This document shows positions 54,054 through 64,000 of a DNA stretch of 64,000 bases, piece by piece. A program made the translations under genes and the position numbers. The DNA lies in the NCBI GenBank assembly GCA_021741245.1, contig JAIOYF010000009.1:1-64000 (forward strand), written 5' to 3'. Every line of letters starts with the position of its first letter. The stretch's first letter is position 1. Origin of the DNA: Paracoccaceae bacterium (GTDB lineage: Bacteria; Pseudomonadota; Alphaproteobacteria; Rhodobacterales; Rhodobacteraceae). The notes under the pieces are model-generated. The model did not search any database. It saw nothing but the letters and a program-made list of their open reading frames with translations, and was not told the DNA's origin.

Positions 54054-56204
54054 ATGGCAACGATCATCCTTTTTGCGCCCTTGATCGGGGCCCTTATCTG
54101 CGGCTTTGGCTGGCGGATCATTGGCGAGCGTGCGGGCCAGATCATCACGACGGGTCTGGTGTTTCTGGCCGCGTTCTTGTCGTGGATCATCTTCCTGACC
54201 CATGACGGCGTCACCCAGCAGATCCATCTGTTGACCTGGATCCAATCGGGGGCCTTGGATACCGAATGGGCCATCCGGCTGGACCGGATGACGGCGATCA
54301 TGCTGGTGGTGGTCAACACGGTCTCGGCGCTGGTTCACCTCTATAGCTTTGGCTACATGGCCCATGACGACAACTGGGGCCATCACGAACATTACCGCGC
54401 CCGGTTTTTTGCCTATCTGTCGTTCTTCACCTTTGCGATGCTGATGCTGGTGACATCCGACAACCTTGTGCAGATGTTCTTTGGCTGGGAAGGGGTGGGC
54501 GTCGCCTCATACCTTCTGATCGGGTTCTACTACAAGAAACCCAGTGCCAATGCCGCCGCGATCAAGGCTTTCGTTGTCAACCGCGTCGGCGACTTTGGCT
54601 TTGCCCTTGGCATCTTTGCCCTGTTCTACCTGACCGACAGCATCCGCTTTGATGATGTCTTTGCGGCGGCACCCGAACTGGCGCAGACCAACCTGCATTT
54701 CTTGTGGGCCGAATGGAACGCTGCCAACCTGATCGGGGTTTTGCTGTTCATCGGGGCAATGGGCAAATCGGCGCAGCTGTTCTTGCACACATGGTTGCCA
54801 GACGCGATGGAAGGCCCGACCCCGGTGTCGGCGCTGATCCACGCGGCCACCATGGTGACGGCTGGCGTGTTCCTTGTCTGCCGCATGTCGCCGATTTACG
54901 AATATGCGCCGGATGCGAAATCCCTGATCGTGATCGTTGGGGCGACCACCGCCTTTTTCGCCGCGACCGTGGGTCTGGTTCAAAACGATATCAAGCGGGT
55001 GATCGCCTATTCGACCTGTTCGCAGCTGGGCTATATGTTTGTGGCCGCAGGCGTGGGCGTCTATTCCGTGGCTATGTTCCACCTGTTCACACATGCCTTC
55101 TTCAAGGCCATGCTGTTCCTTGGCGCAGGTTCGGTCATCCATGCCACGCATCATGAGCAAGACATGCGCAACTATGGCGGTCTGCGCAAAAAGATCCCGC
55201 TGACCTTTGCCGCGATGATGATCGGCACCTTGGCGATCACGGGCGTTGGCATCCCGCTGACCCATATCGGCTTTGCCGGGTTCTTGTCGAAAGACGCGGT
55301 GATCGAAAGCGCCTATGTCGGCAGCCAATATGCCTTTGTCATGTTAGTGGTCGCGGCCCTGTTCACCAGCTTTTACTCATGGCGTCTGATCTTCTTGACC
55401 TTCTACGGCGAAAGCCGGGCAAAGGCGCACGGCCATGGTCACGGCCATGGGCACGATGCGCATCACGAACCGCATGAAAGCCCGATGGTCATGCTGATCC
55501 CGCTGGGGGTTCTGGCCCTTGGGGCCGCCTTCTCGGGCATGATCTGGTACAACGTGTTCTTTGGCGATGAGGTAAAGCTGCGCAATTGGTTCGGGATGGA
55601 GGCAGCGCAAGAGCATGCCGCCGCCGAAGGCGAACATGCCGCGGCCGAGGGGGCAGCCCCAGCCGCAGGGACCGAGGCACATGCCGCAACAGGCGAGGCG
55701 ACCGCCGCGACCCATGACGCAGCACCCATGGCCGAGCATCACACAGGGGCCGCCCCCAAGGGCGCGATCTTCATCGGTCCCGACAATCATGTGATCCACG
55801 AGGCGCATAATGTGCCAGACTGGGTCAAGGTGTCGCCTTTTGTTGCCATGCTGATCGGCTTTGCAACCGCGTGGATGTTCTACATCAAGAACCCCTCACT
55901 GCCGGGCCGACTGGCCGCAAATCAGCGCCCACTTTACCTGTTCTTGCTCAACAAATGGTACTTTGATGAGCTTTACGACTGGATCTTCGTCCGCCCGGCA
56001 AAGTGGCTGGGGCGCTTCTTGTGGAAGCAGGGCGATGGTGCGGTGATCGATGGCACTATCAACGGCGTGGCGATGGGGATCATCCCCTTCTTCACCCGCC
56101 TCGCCGGCCGGGCCCAATCCGGCTACGTCTTCCACTATGCCTTCGCGATGGTGCTGGGGATTGTTGTCCTTATCACCTGGATGACGCTTTCGAGCGGCCA
56201 GTAA
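54054..56204 (+). CDS. nuoL: NADH-quinone oxidoreductase subunit L with His/Ala-rich insertion
   Basis: A 716-residue antiporter-like subunit, the distal proton pump with the long lateral helix. Core motifs are [85 protein letters not shown]. Residues about 455-475 are His-rich ([17 protein letters not shown]), and about 515-570 are Ala/Glu/His-rich low complexity, together making the protein longer than E. coli NuoL (613). The insertion lies in the loop between the last core helices and the lateral helix and may bind metal or simply be flexible. Confidence 0.96.
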   Translation: MATIILFAPLIGALICGFGWRIIGERAGQIITTGLVFLAAFLSWIIFLTHDGVTQQIHLLTWIQSGALDTEWAIRLDRMTAIMLVVVNTVSALVHLYSFGYMAHDDNWGHHEHYRARFFAYLSFFTFAMLMLVTSDNLVQMFFGWEGVGVASYLLIGFYYKKPSANAAAIKAFVVNRVGDFGFALGIFALFYLTDSIRFDDVFAAAPELAQTNLHFLWAEWNAANLIGVLLFIGAMGKSAQLFLHTWLPDAMEGPTPVSALIHAATMVTAGVFLVCRMSPIYEYAPDAKSLIVIVGATTAFFAATVGLVQNDIKRVIAYSTCSQLGYMFVAAGVGVYSVAMFHLFTHAFFKAMLFLGAGSVIHATHHEQDMRNYGGLRKKIPLTFAAMMIGTLAITGVGIPLTHIGFAGFLSKDAVIESAYVGSQYAFVMLVVAALFTSFYSWRLIFLTFYGESRAKAHGHGHGHGHDAHHEPHESPMVMLIPLGVLALGAAFSGMIWYNVFFGDEVKLRNWFGMEAAQEHAAAEGEHAAAEGAAPAAGTEAHAATGEATAATHDAAPMAEHHTGAAPKGAIFIGPDNHVIHEAHNVPDWVKVSPFVAMLIGFATAWMFYIKNPSLPGRLAANQRPLYLFLLNKWYFDELYDWIFVRPAKWLGRFLWKQGDGAVIDGTINGVAMGIIPFFTRLAGRAQSGYVFHYAFAMVLGIVVLITWMTLSSGQ

Positions 56205-56222
56205 GGGGGCGAAAGAGTACAC

Positions 56223-57761
56223 ATGGACAACGTTCTTTCCATCATAACCTTCATTCCCGCAGTGGCCGCCGCCATCATGGCGCTGTTCTTGCGTGGTGAT
56301 GATGCCGCCGCCCAGCGAAACGCAAAGTGGCTGGCTCTGTTGGCGACGACAGCGACATTCCTTGTTTCGCTGTTCGTGCTGGCAGGCTTTGACCCAAGCA
56401 ATACCGGGTTCCAGTTTGTCGAAGAGTTCGACTGGATCCTTGGTCTGAAATACAAAATGGGGGTCGACGGCATCTCGGTTCTCTTTGTGATGCTGACGAC
56501 CTTCCTGATGCCTTTGACCATCGCCGCGTGCTGGGATGTGGACAAGCGCGTCAAGGAATACATGATCGCCTTCCTGATGCTGGAAACCCTGATGCTGGGC
56601 GTGTTCTGCGCGCTGGATCTGGTGTTGTTCTACTTGTTCTTCGAGGCAGGTCTGATCCCGATGTTCCTGATCATCGGCATCTGGGGCGGCAAGGAACGCA
56701 TCTATGCGGCGTTCAAGTTCTTCCTCTATACCTTCCTCGGATCGGTTCTGATGCTGGTCGCGATGATCATGATGTATTGGGATGCCGGAACCACGGATAT
56801 TCCAACCCTTTTGAACCACACCTTCGGCTCCGAGGATTTCAGCGTTCTTGGCATCCATGTCGTGGGCGGTCTGCAGACCATGCTGTTTTTGGCCTTCTTT
56901 GCCAGCTTTGCGGTCAAGATGCCGATGTGGCCCGTGCACACTTGGTTGCCCGATGCCCACGTTCAGGCCCCGACCGCAGGCTCGGTGGTGCTGGCGGCGA
57001 TCTTGCTCAAGATGGGGGGCTATGGCTTCTTGCGCTTTAGCCTGCCGATGTTCCCGGTGGGGTCGGATGTCATGGCACCGCTGGTATTGTGGATGTCGGC
57101 CATCGCCATTGTCTACACCAGCCTTGTCGCCCTCGCGCAGTCGGACATGAAAAAGCTGATTGCCTACAGTTCCGTGGCCCACATGGGCTATGTGACCATG
57201 GGGATTTTTGCCGCCAACCAGCAAGGCATCGACGGCGCTATTTTCCAGATGATCAGCCACGGCTTCATCTCGGGCGCGCTGTTTCTTTGCGTGGGCGTGA
57301 TCTATGACCGGATGCACACGCGTGAGATTGACGCCTATGGCGGCCTTGTAAACCGCATGCCCGCCTATGCGATGATCTTCATGTTCTTCACCATGGCCAA
57401 TGTCGGCCTGCCGGGAACCAGCGGCTTTGTTGGCGAATTCCTTGTGCTAATGGGGATCTTTCAGGTCAACACTTGGGTTGCCGCCGTGGCCACCTCTGGC
57501 GTGATCTTGTCGGCAGCCTATGCACTGTGGCTTTACCGCCGTGTCGTGATGGGCGAGTTGCTGAAAGAGGCGCTGAAATCCATCACCGACATGACCCGGC
57601 GCGAAAAGGCGATCTTCGCCCCGCTTGTCGCCATGACCCTGCTTTTGGGCGTCTATCCCAGCCTTGTGACCGATATCATCGGCCCCTCGGTCTCGGCGCT
57701 CGTCACCGACTATCAGGCTGCGATCCCCGCCTCGGGTGATACGCAACTGGCCCAGCACTAA
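56223..57761 (+). CDS. nuoM: NADH-quinone oxidoreductase subunit M
   Basis: A 512-residue antiporter-like proton-pumping subunit with about 14 helices. Family motifs: [109 protein letters not shown]. The conserved Glu of helix 5 and Lys of helices 7 and 8 are in place. It starts at 56223, 18 bases after nuoL. Confidence 0.97.
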   Translation: MDNVLSIITFIPAVAAAIMALFLRGDDAAAQRNAKWLALLATTATFLVSLFVLAGFDPSNTGFQFVEEFDWILGLKYKMGVDGISVLFVMLTTFLMPLTIAACWDVDKRVKEYMIAFLMLETLMLGVFCALDLVLFYLFFEAGLIPMFLIIGIWGGKERIYAAFKFFLYTFLGSVLMLVAMIMMYWDAGTTDIPTLLNHTFGSEDFSVLGIHVVGGLQTMLFLAFFASFAVKMPMWPVHTWLPDAHVQAPTAGSVVLAAILLKMGGYGFLRFSLPMFPVGSDVMAPLVLWMSAIAIVYTSLVALAQSDMKKLIAYSSVAHMGYVTMGIFAANQQGIDGAIFQMISHGFISGALFLCVGVIYDRMHTREIDAYGGLVNRMPAYAMIFMFFTMANVGLPGTSGFVGEFLVLMGIFQVNTWVAAVATSGVILSAAYALWLYRRVVMGELLKEALKSITDMTRREKAIFAPLVAMTLLLGVYPSLVTDIIGPSVSALVTDYQAAIPASGDTQLAQH

Positions 57762-57775
57762 AAGGAGCGGCAGAA

Positions 57776-59215
57776 ATGACGCCAAGTGATTTCAACACCG
57801 TTCTGCCCGAGTTCCTTTTGGCCGTCTTTGCCATGGGGGCGCTGCTGTTCGGCGTCTACGCAGGCAAGGACAAGACCGCCCCGATGCTGGTCTGGGCCAC
57901 CTCGGGCCTGTTCGTCGCCCTTGCCTTGTTCATCGGTTTCGGTGGCTCGGGTGAGCGGGCGGCCTTTGGCGGGCTGTTCATCGACGATCCCTTTGCACGC
58001 TTTGCCAAGGTGACGATCCTGCTGTCTGCCGCCGCCGTGATGATGATGTCTCAGGACTATATGAGCCGCCGTGATCTTTTGCGCTTTGAATTCCCGATCC
58101 TTGTCACCCTTGGGGTGATTGGCATGATGTTCATGGTCTCGGCTGGGGACCTGATGTCGCTTTACATGGGGTTGGAGTTGCAGTCGCTGTCGCTCTACGT
58201 CGTGGCGGCGATGCGGCGCGACAGTCAGAAATCGTCTGAAGCGGGTCTGAAGTATTTCGTGCTGGGCGCTTTGTCTTCGGGCCTGTTCCTTTATGGCGCG
58301 TCGCTCACCTATGGCTTTGCGGGCACCACGCAGTTTGCGGGCATCCTGTCGACGCTTGGCACGGACGCAGTGCCGTTGGGCCTGACCTTTGGTCTGGTGT
58401 TCATGCTGGCGGCGCTTGCCTTCAAAGTCTCGGCAGCCCCGTTCCACATGTGGACACCGGACGTCTATGAAGGCTCGCCCACCCCCGTCACCGCGTTCTT
58501 TGCCACCGCCCCGAAAGTGGCGGCCATGGCGCTGATCGCACGCCTGACATGGGATGCCTTTGGCACCATTCCGGGCGAATGGGGTCAGGTTCTGGCGGCT
58601 TTGGCCGTGGTGTCGATGTTCCTTGGCGCATTGGCCGCCATCGGGCAGCGCGACATCAAGCGTCTGATGGCCTACAGCTCCATCGCGCATATGGGCTATG
58701 CGCTGGTGGGTCTGGCCTCGGGCACCGCGATGGGTGTGCAGGCGATGCTGATTTACATGGCGATCTATGTCACCATGAATGTCGGCACCTTTGCCTTCAT
58801 CTTGTCGATGGAGCGGGATGGCCGTCCGGTCACCGACATTGCCAGCCTGAACATGTTCTCGAAGAAAGAGCCACTCAAGGCACTGGCGCTGCTGGTCTTG
58901 ATGTTCAGCCTTGCAGGCGTGCCGCCGATGGTGGGTTTTTTCGGCAAGTTCTATGTGCTGCAAGCCGCCGTTGATGCGGGCATGACATGGCTTGCCGTGG
59001 CAGGGGCTGTCGCCTCGGTGATCGGTGCGTTCTACTATCTGCGCATCGTCTTCTACATGTATTTCGGCAAAGAAGGCGAGCCGCTGGACAGCAACATGGC
59101 ACCGGTTCAATGGGTGATGATGGTCGCCGTGGCCGCCGCCATGGTTCTGGGTGTGGTCAATCTGTTCGGGATCGAACCCGCAGCGGCGGTCGCCGCAGAA
59201 GCCCTTGTCCGATAA
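57776..59215 (+). CDS. nuoN: NADH-quinone oxidoreductase subunit N
   Basis: A 479-residue antiporter-like subunit, the third proton pump of the membrane arm. Motifs: [111 protein letters not shown] precedes ATG 57776. It closes the nuo core operon; birA follows after 4 bases, so transcription likely continues. Confidence 0.97.
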   Translation: MTPSDFNTVLPEFLLAVFAMGALLFGVYAGKDKTAPMLVWATSGLFVALALFIGFGGSGERAAFGGLFIDDPFARFAKVTILLSAAAVMMMSQDYMSRRDLLRFEFPILVTLGVIGMMFMVSAGDLMSLYMGLELQSLSLYVVAAMRRDSQKSSEAGLKYFVLGALSSGLFLYGASLTYGFAGTTQFAGILSTLGTDAVPLGLTFGLVFMLAALAFKVSAAPFHMWTPDVYEGSPTPVTAFFATAPKVAAMALIARLTWDAFGTIPGEWGQVLAALAVVSMFLGALAAIGQRDIKRLMAYSSIAHMGYALVGLASGTAMGVQAMLIYMAIYVTMNVGTFAFILSMERDGRPVTDIASLNMFSKKEPLKALALLVLMFSLAGVPPMVGFFGKFYVLQAAVDAGMTWLAVAGAVASVIGAFYYLRIVFYMYFGKEGEPLDSNMAPVQWVMMVAVAAAMVLGVVNLFGIEPAAAVAAEALVR

Positions 59216-59219
59216 CTCC

Positions 59220-59993
59220 ATGGCTGGGGCGGCTTGGCCTGCAGGTGTGGGGCGGGTTCTTCTGCCCTCCATCGACAGCACAAATGCCGAAGCCATGCGC
59301 AGGGCCCCCCACGTTTCGGGGCCCTGTTGGTTTATGGCCGAGGAACAGACCGCAGGCCGTGGCCGCCGCGCCCGCCCCTGGGTCAGCCCACGTGGAAATC
59401 TTTACGCAACCCTTCTGCTGCATCCGAAGGAACCACCGCAGATCGTGGCGCTGCGGTCCTTTGTGGCAGCCCTCGCCCTGCGCGATGCCCTGTTGGCCAT
59501 CGGGGTTCCCGCTGATGCCCTTGCGCTGAAATGGCCCAATGATGTGCTCTTGGGCAGTGGCAAGGTGGCGGGGATCTTGCTGGAGAGCCAATCGTTCCCC
59601 GGCACCGCATCACAGGCGCCGCGTTCCTCCTCGCTTGCCATTGGCATCGGCGTGAACCTGATCGGCCACCCGGACCCCACGGCAGTAGAACCCGGCGCGG
59701 TGTTGCCCGTGTCAGTGCAATCGCAGACCGGGCTGCAGATCACGCCAGAGGTTTTCCTGACCGCCCTTGCCACCGCCTATGCCGGATGGGAAGGCCTCTT
59801 TGTCACCCAAGGCTTTGCCCCCATTCGCGCGGCTTGGCTGGCCCATGCCGCCCGGCTTGGCACCCCCATCCGCGCCCGCACCGGCACCCAGGACCGCGTC
59901 GGCGTTTTTGAAACCATCGACGCCGACGGCAACCTCATGCTCCGCATGGCCGAAGGCATGGTTGCAATTCCGGCGGCTGAGGTGTTCTTTTGA
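59220..59993 (+). CDS. birA: Biotin--[acetyl-CoA-carboxylase] ligase
   Basis: A 257-residue ligase that activates biotin with ATP and attaches it to the AccB lysine. Motifs: AEEQTAGRGRRARPWVSPRG (biotinyl-AMP loop), LKWPNDVLLGSGKVAGILLE (catalytic Lys) and SLAIGIGVNLIGHP. There is no N-terminal DNA-binding domain, so this is the ligase-only type and not a repressor. The ATG at 59220 is chosen; a TTG at 59206 overlapping the nuoN stop is possible. Its substrate AccB is encoded at 17.1-17.6 kb. Confidence 0.93.
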   Translation: MAGAAWPAGVGRVLLPSIDSTNAEAMRRAPHVSGPCWFMAEEQTAGRGRRARPWVSPRGNLYATLLLHPKEPPQIVALRSFVAALALRDALLAIGVPADALALKWPNDVLLGSGKVAGILLESQSFPGTASQAPRSSSLAIGIGVNLIGHPDPTAVEPGAVLPVSVQSQTGLQITPEVFLTALATAYAGWEGLFVTQGFAPIRAAWLAHAARLGTPIRARTGTQDRVGVFETIDADGNLMLRMAEGMVAIPAAEVFF

Positions 59994-60014
59994 CCCAAAC
60001 TCCGGGGGACCGAC

Positions 60015-60788
60015 ATGCTTCTCGCCATTGATTGCGGCAATACCAACACCGTCTTTTCGATCTGGGATGGCAGCCGCTTTATCGCCACATGGCGCTGCGC
60101 CACCGATCACAAACGCACAGCGGATGAGTATTTCGTGTGGTTCTCCTCGCTCATGGCCATGACCAAGACCGAGGCGCAGATCACCGAGGCGATCATTTCC
60201 TCTACCGTGCCGCGCGTGGTCTTTAACCTGCGCGTGCTCTGCGGGCGTTATTTCGATTGTCGTCCGCTGGTGGTGGGCAAACCCGAATGTGCGCTGCCCG
60301 TGCCACCCCGCGTTGATGTGGGCACCACCGTCGGCCCCGACCGTCTGGTCAATACCGTAGGGGCGCATGATCGCCATGGCGGCAATCTGATCGTGGTGGA
60401 TTTCGGCACCGCAACCACCTTTGACGTGGTGGCCGAGGATGGTGCCTATGTCGGCGGTGTCATCGCACCCGGCGTCAACCTCAGCCTTGAGGCGCTGCAC
60501 ATGGCCGCCGCCGCCTTGCCCCATATCGATGTCGCCAAACCGGCCCGCGCCATTGGCACGAATACGGTGGCCTGTATGCAGTCTGGGGTGTATTGGGGGT
60601 ATATCGGGCTGGTTGAAGGCGTGGTGCGCGAGGTGCGCCGCGAAAGCAACCACGAGATGAAAGTCATTGCAACAGGTGGGCTTGCCAGCCTGTTCGCACA
60701 AGGAACCGAACTATTTCATTCGATCGAGGATGATCTGACCATGCATGGTCTTGTCCTGATCAACACGTTTAACAAGGAAACGGCATGA
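60015..60788 (+). CDS. coaX: Type III pantothenate kinase
   Basis: A 257-residue ASKHA-fold kinase, first step of coenzyme A synthesis. Motifs: LLAIDCGNTNTVFSIWDG (phosphate loop with the catalytic Asp), VDVGTTVGPDRLVNTVGAHD, LIVVDFGTATTFDVVAEDGA and GGVIAPGVNLSLEALHMAAA. A GGGGGACCGAC precedes ATG 60015. The end overlaps the RNase J gene by four bases. Confidence 0.95.
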   Translation: MLLAIDCGNTNTVFSIWDGSRFIATWRCATDHKRTADEYFVWFSSLMAMTKTEAQITEAIISSTVPRVVFNLRVLCGRYFDCRPLVVGKPECALPVPPRVDVGTTVGPDRLVNTVGAHDRHGGNLIVVDFGTATTFDVVAEDGAYVGGVIAPGVNLSLEALHMAAAALPHIDVAKPARAIGTNTVACMQSGVYWGYIGLVEGVVREVRRESNHEMKVIATGGLASLFAQGTELFHSIEDDLTMHGLVLINTFNKETA

Positions 60789-62461
60789 CATCGAATCGTC
60801 TGATCTACCTTCCCCTCGGCGGCGCAGGCGAGATCGGTATGAACTGCTACGTCTATGGCTATGGGCCAGAGGGCAAGGAACGGCTGATCGTCGTCGATCT
60901 GGGGGTCACTTTCCCAGAGATGAGCGGCTCTCCCGGTGTGGATCTGATCATGGCTGACATAACTTGGCTGGCCGAACGCGCCGACCGGGTTGAGGCGATC
61001 TTTATCACTCACGCGCATGAGGATCACATTGGCGCGCTTGGCCTGCTGTGGCCCCGGCTCAAGAAAAAAGTCTATGCCCGCCGCTTTACCGCCACCATCG
61101 GGCGGCTCAAGCTGGATGAGGCAGGCTTGCCCGCCGATACCATCACCACGGTCGAACCCCGCCCGACGGTGATCGAGGCTGGCCCCTTCAAGGTGCAGTT
61201 CGTGCCCGTCAGCCATTCCATCCCGGAATCCAGTGCGCTGATCATCGACACACCGGCAGGCCGGGTGTTCCACACCGCTGACTTCAAGATCGACCCCGAT
61301 CCGGTTGTGGGTGAACCTTGGGATGATGCCGCGATTGCGGCCATTGCGGCCGAGCGCCCGATCAAGGCGCTGATGTGCGATTCGACCAATGTGTTCTCGG
61401 TGCATCCGGGGCGGTCTGAAAGCAGCATCCGTGAGCCGCTGCGTGAATTCATCGCCGGGGCAGGCGGCATGGTCGTGGCCACCACCTTTGGCTCCAACGT
61501 CGCCCGCCTGCGCACGCTGGCCGAGGCGGCACGCGCCGCTGACCGCTCCATCTGTGTGCTGGGAAGGTCCATGCGCCGGATGCTTTCGGCCTCGGAACAG
61601 GCGGGGGTGATGTCGAATTTCCCGCGCACCGTCAGCCCGGAGGAGGCGTTGGAAATCCCGCGCCGCAATCTGATGCTGCTGGTCACCGGCAGCCAGGGCG
61701 AACGCCGCGCGGCCTCGGCCCAACTCAGCCGTGGGAAATATCTGGGGCTGGAGTTGAAGGCGGGCGATACTTTCTTGTTCTCGTCCAAGACCATTCCGGG
61801 CAATGAACGTGAGGTGCTGCGCATCGTCAATGCGCTGTCGGAAATGTCGGTCGATGTGGTCGATGACTGTGGCGGCAAATACCACGTCTCGGGCCATGCC
61901 AACCGCCCCGATCTGGAACATGTCCACCGGCTGCTGTTGCCCGACATGCTGATCCCGATGCATGGCGAACACCGCCATCTGCGCGAACACGTCAAGATCG
62001 CGCATCAATCCGGCATCGCCGCCGAAATCGCCACCAATGGCATGATGATCGACCTGACCGGCGAGACGCCGCAGGTTGTGGAATACATCGAAACCGGCCG
62101 CGTCTATCTGGATGGCAGCGCCCTGATCGGCGCGATGGACGGTGTGGTGCGCGATCGTATCCGCATGGCGCTGAACGGCCATGTCATGGTCACCGTGATC
62201 CTTGACGAAAGCGATGAGCCGTTGGGCGAGGCTTGGGTGGAGCTTTCGGGTCTGCCACAGGTTGGCCGGGGCGAGCGCGCCTTGATCGAAACGCTGGAAG
62301 GCGATCTGTCCGAGTTTCTGGAAGGTGCCGGTGCCAAGGTGCTGCGCGACGACAACAAACTCGATGAGGCACTGCGTCGCGTCGTGCGTCAGGTCTGTGT
62401 CGAAGAAATCGGCAAAAAGCCCGAGGTCACCGTGGTTGTCAGCAGGTTGCAGGCCGAATAG
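60785..62461 (+). CDS. Ribonuclease J
   Basis: A 558-residue beta-CASP metallo-beta-lactamase ribonuclease: an MBL domain with zinc motif THAHEDHIGALGL, a beta-CASP insertion (CDSTNVFSVHPGRSESSIRE, LVTGSQGERRAASAQLSRGK), IPMHGEHRHLREHVKIAHQ near the end of the core and a C-terminal domain. RNase J has endonuclease and 5'-exonuclease activity and takes part in mRNA decay and rRNA maturation. It is coupled to coaX through ATGA. Expression with a DEAD-box RNA helicase convergent next door is suggestive but they are on opposite strands. Confidence 0.95.
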   Translation: MTSNRLIYLPLGGAGEIGMNCYVYGYGPEGKERLIVVDLGVTFPEMSGSPGVDLIMADITWLAERADRVEAIFITHAHEDHIGALGLLWPRLKKKVYARRFTATIGRLKLDEAGLPADTITTVEPRPTVIEAGPFKVQFVPVSHSIPESSALIIDTPAGRVFHTADFKIDPDPVVGEPWDDAAIAAIAAERPIKALMCDSTNVFSVHPGRSESSIREPLREFIAGAGGMVVATTFGSNVARLRTLAEAARAADRSICVLGRSMRRMLSASEQAGVMSNFPRTVSPEEALEIPRRNLMLLVTGSQGERRAASAQLSRGKYLGLELKAGDTFLFSSKTIPGNEREVLRIVNALSEMSVDVVDDCGGKYHVSGHANRPDLEHVHRLLLPDMLIPMHGEHRHLREHVKIAHQSGIAAEIATNGMMIDLTGETPQVVEYIETGRVYLDGSALIGAMDGVVRDRIRMALNGHVMVTVILDESDEPLGEAWVELSGLPQVGRGERALIETLEGDLSEFLEGAGAKVLRDDNKLDEALRRVVRQVCVEEIGKKPEVTVVVSRLQAE

Positions 62462-62483
62462 GGCTGCAACCCACGCATCAGGC

Positions 62484-62517
62484 ATAAAAAAAGGCCCCGG
62501 AAACGGGGCCTTTTTTC
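62484..62517. terminator. Bidirectional Rho-independent terminator
   Basis: A stem AAGGCCCCG/CGGGGCCTT with loop GAAA is flanked by seven A on the left and six T on the right (62484-62516), so it works for both the RNase J operon and the convergent helicase gene. Confidence 0.93.
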
Positions 62518-62537
62518 TGTCTCTGTCACGTCAGGCC

Positions 62538-64000
62538 TCAGCCTTCGGTGCCCGTGGCCAACTCGTCTTCGGCCAGTTCCGCCGCCGTTGGTGCCGCGAT
62601 CTTAAAGCTGCGCATGATGAATTCCGGCACATGGTCGCCCATGCCGATCACCTGATTGTCACGGCGGTCATCCCGACGATCCCGGCGATCATCGCGACGA
62701 TCCCGGCGATCTTCGCGCGGGGCCTCTTCGCGTGGTTCCATCCGGCGGTCATCACGGGGGGCCTCGTCGCGGCGTTCGGTCCGGCGCTCTTCACGCGGGG
62801 CTTCGACCCGGCGCTCAGTCCGGCGGTCCTCACGTGGGGCGTCTTCGCGGCGTTCGGTGCGGCGATCCTCACGGCGTGGCTCTTCGCGTTTGACCACCGG
62901 GGCCTCGGCAACAACCTCGACCACAGCAGGCTGCTCAATCGGCGTCATGCTTGCGGGTTCGGCAGTCTCATCCCGCTTGGGCTTGCGGTCGCGCGTGCGG
63001 TCGCGACCACGGCCGCGCTTTTCATCGCGTCCTCCCTCACGGCCCTCGCCGCGCGGACGGTCGGACTTGTCGCCAAGACCTTCCAACGCGCCCTCGGGCA
63101 TGGTGCCACGTGGGATGGCCAGTTTTACAAGGCTTTCAATCGCGCTGATGTATTTGTCGTCATTCGGCACGGCAATGGTATAGGCCTTGCCCAAACGCCC
63201 GGCGCGGCCCGTGCGGCCAATGCGGTGCACATAATCCTCGGGGTGCGAAGGCACGTCAAAGTTGAACACATGGCTCACGGCTGGAATGTCCAGACCACGC
63301 GCCGCCACATCGGAGGCCACAAGCAGGTGCACAGACCCGTCGCGGAAGCCGTCCAGCGTCTTGGTGCGCACGGATTGGTCCAGATCGCCATGGATGGGCG
63401 AAGCGTTGAAGCCATGCGATTTCAGCGACTTGGCAACAACATCCACATCCATCTTGCGATTGCAAAAGATGATCGCGTTGGTGCAGCTTTCGCCCTCTTG
63501 CTTGATGATCGACCGCAGAACGGCGCGCTTTTCGGTAAAGCTGCGGTCCTTGCGGGTGGGCGTGAATTGGATCAACGCCTGTTCAATCGTTGTCGAGGCC
63601 GAATTTTGCCGTGCCACTTCGACCTTTGCCGGATTGTTCAGGAAGGTCTTGGTGATCCGCTCAATCTCGGGCGCCATGGTGGCACTGAAAAACAGCGTCT
63701 GGCGGGTAAACGGGGTCAGTTGGAAGATACGTTCGATATCGGGAATGAACCCCATATCAAGCATCCTGTCGGCCTCATCCACCACCATGATTTCGACGCC
63801 GGTCAACAGCAGTTTGCCGCGCTCGAAATGGTCCAGCAAACGGCCGGGGGTGGCGATCAGAACGTCAACGCCCCGGTCGATCAGCTTGTCTTGCTCGCCA
63901 AAAGACACGCCGCCAATCAGCAGCGCTTTGGTCAGCTTGGTATGCTTGGCATAGGTGTCGAAGTTCTCGGCCACCTGCGCGGCCAGTTCCCGCGTGGGGG
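62538..64000 (-). CDS. DEAD-box RNA helicase, RhlE-like (5' end beyond the window)
   Basis: The readable 487 residues begin inside motif Ia (PTRELAAQVAENF) and contain ATPGRLLDHF, VDEADRMLDMGF (DEAD box), FSATMAPE (SAT), IIFCNRKMDVDVVAKSLK, and VASDVAARGLDIP...HRIGRTGRAG; the Walker A region lies off the window. After the helicase core comes a long, highly charged tail of about 170 residues with near-perfect 13-residue repeats (APREDRRTERR type), ending with a short folded-looking segment (NQVIGMGDHVPEFIMRSFKI). Such tails bind RNA or partner proteins. Role: remodelling structured RNA or ribosome assembly, probably linked to cold or RNA decay. Confidence 0.93.
   Translation of the reverse strand, partial: PTRELAAQVAENFDTYAKHTKLTKALLIGGVSFGEQDKLIDRGVDVLIATPGRLLDHFERGKLLLTGVEIMVVDEADRMLDMGFIPDIERIFQLTPFTRQTLFFSATMAPEIERITKTFLNNPAKVEVARQNSASTTIEQALIQFTPTRKDRSFTEKRAVLRSIIKQEGESCTNAIIFCNRKMDVDVVAKSLKSHGFNASPIHGDLDQSVRTKTLDGFRDGSVHLLVASDVAARGLDIPAVSHVFNFDVPSHPEDYVHRIGRTGRAGRLGKAYTIAVPNDDKYISAIESLVKLAIPRGTMPEGALEGLGDKSDRPRGEGREGGRDEKRGRGRDRTRDRKPKRDETAEPASMTPIEQPAVVEVVAEAPVVKREEPRREDRRTERREDAPREDRRTERRVEAPREERRTERRDEAPRDDRRMEPREEAPREDRRDRRDDRRDRRDDRRDNQVIGMGDHVPEFIMRSFKIAAPTAAELAEDELATGTEG

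Noticed and set aside
52653-54392. A 579-codon minus-strand frame spanning nuoJ, nuoK and part of nuoL
   Set aside because: It covers three well-defined complex I genes and translates to His/Gln/Asp-rich text, so it is antisense shadow.
62665-62885. CRISPR-like array
   Set aside because: The repeated units are contiguous, stay in frame and encode the charged helicase tail; there are no unique spacers.
62656-63183. A plus-strand frame of Ser/Arg repeats opposite the helicase tail
   Set aside because: The repeats come from the coding repeats of the helicase tail read backwards; no start signal or family supports it.

Overview
The window is a chromosomal segment of an alphaproteobacterium of the Rhodobacterales (Rhodobacter/Roseobacter group). 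The evidence is the gene content and order: accB-accC followed by aat, a DUF2155 gene, mlaD and an NDUFA12-type complex I subunit; a 14-gene nuo operon interrupted by small DUF5337- and DUF5333-type genes and a NuoE with a long C-terminal extension; and birA-coaX-RNase J directly behind nuoN. The species cannot be fixed from this sequence alone.

Layout. 1-3.3 kb: accessory DNA lying against the 3' end of a tRNA-Asn gene. It holds the edge of an IS3-family element, a gene fragment cut by that element, four small unknown genes and an HNH endonuclease. It looks like one end of a phage-like island whose integrase lies outside the window. 3.5-11.4 kb: a metallo-beta-lactamase-fold hydrolase, an EnvZ-like sensor kinase without its regulator, a YnjBCD-type ABC importer, a CDP-alcohol phosphatidyltransferase and a photolyase-related protein with an unusual domain order. 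11.5-17.6 kb: clpP-clpX, NDUFA12-mlaD-DUF2155, aat, accC and accB.

17.9-31.4 kb is the metabolic accessory region: preT-preA (dihydropyrimidine dehydrogenase), a LysR regulator, and a divergent five-gene unit of two dimethylglycine-dehydrogenase-like flavoproteins, an MttB-family methyltransferase without pyrrolysine, an aldehyde dehydrogenase and a 3-hydroxyisobutyrate-dehydrogenase-like enzyme. Together these suggest stepwise demethylation of a methylated (possibly quaternary) amine followed by oxidation of the carbon skeleton. The substrate is unknown, and no corrinoid protein is encoded nearby. A CehA/McbA-type PHP hydrolase follows on the other strand. 31.4-41 kb is housekeeping: tyrS, anmK, an AlkD-like protein, a DUF3833 lipoprotein, glmS, glmU, gph and a DegT-family aminotransferase.

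41-59.2 kb is the complete nuoA-N operon (complex I) with seven extra genes between the core subunits. One of them encodes two membrane segments plus a second copy of the helix-hairpin-helix-like domain found at the end of NuoE. 59.2-62.5 kb continues with birA, coaX and RNase J. A bidirectional terminator separates these from a DEAD-box RNA helicase that runs off the right edge.

Most unusual: four copies of an intergenic hairpin element with a conserved tail (near 23.9, 26.5, 30.4 and 37.1 kb), two of them inside the amine-demethylation unit; the duplicated NuoE tail domain; the permuted photolyase-like protein; and a hairpin that overlaps a ribosome binding site inside the nuo operon.
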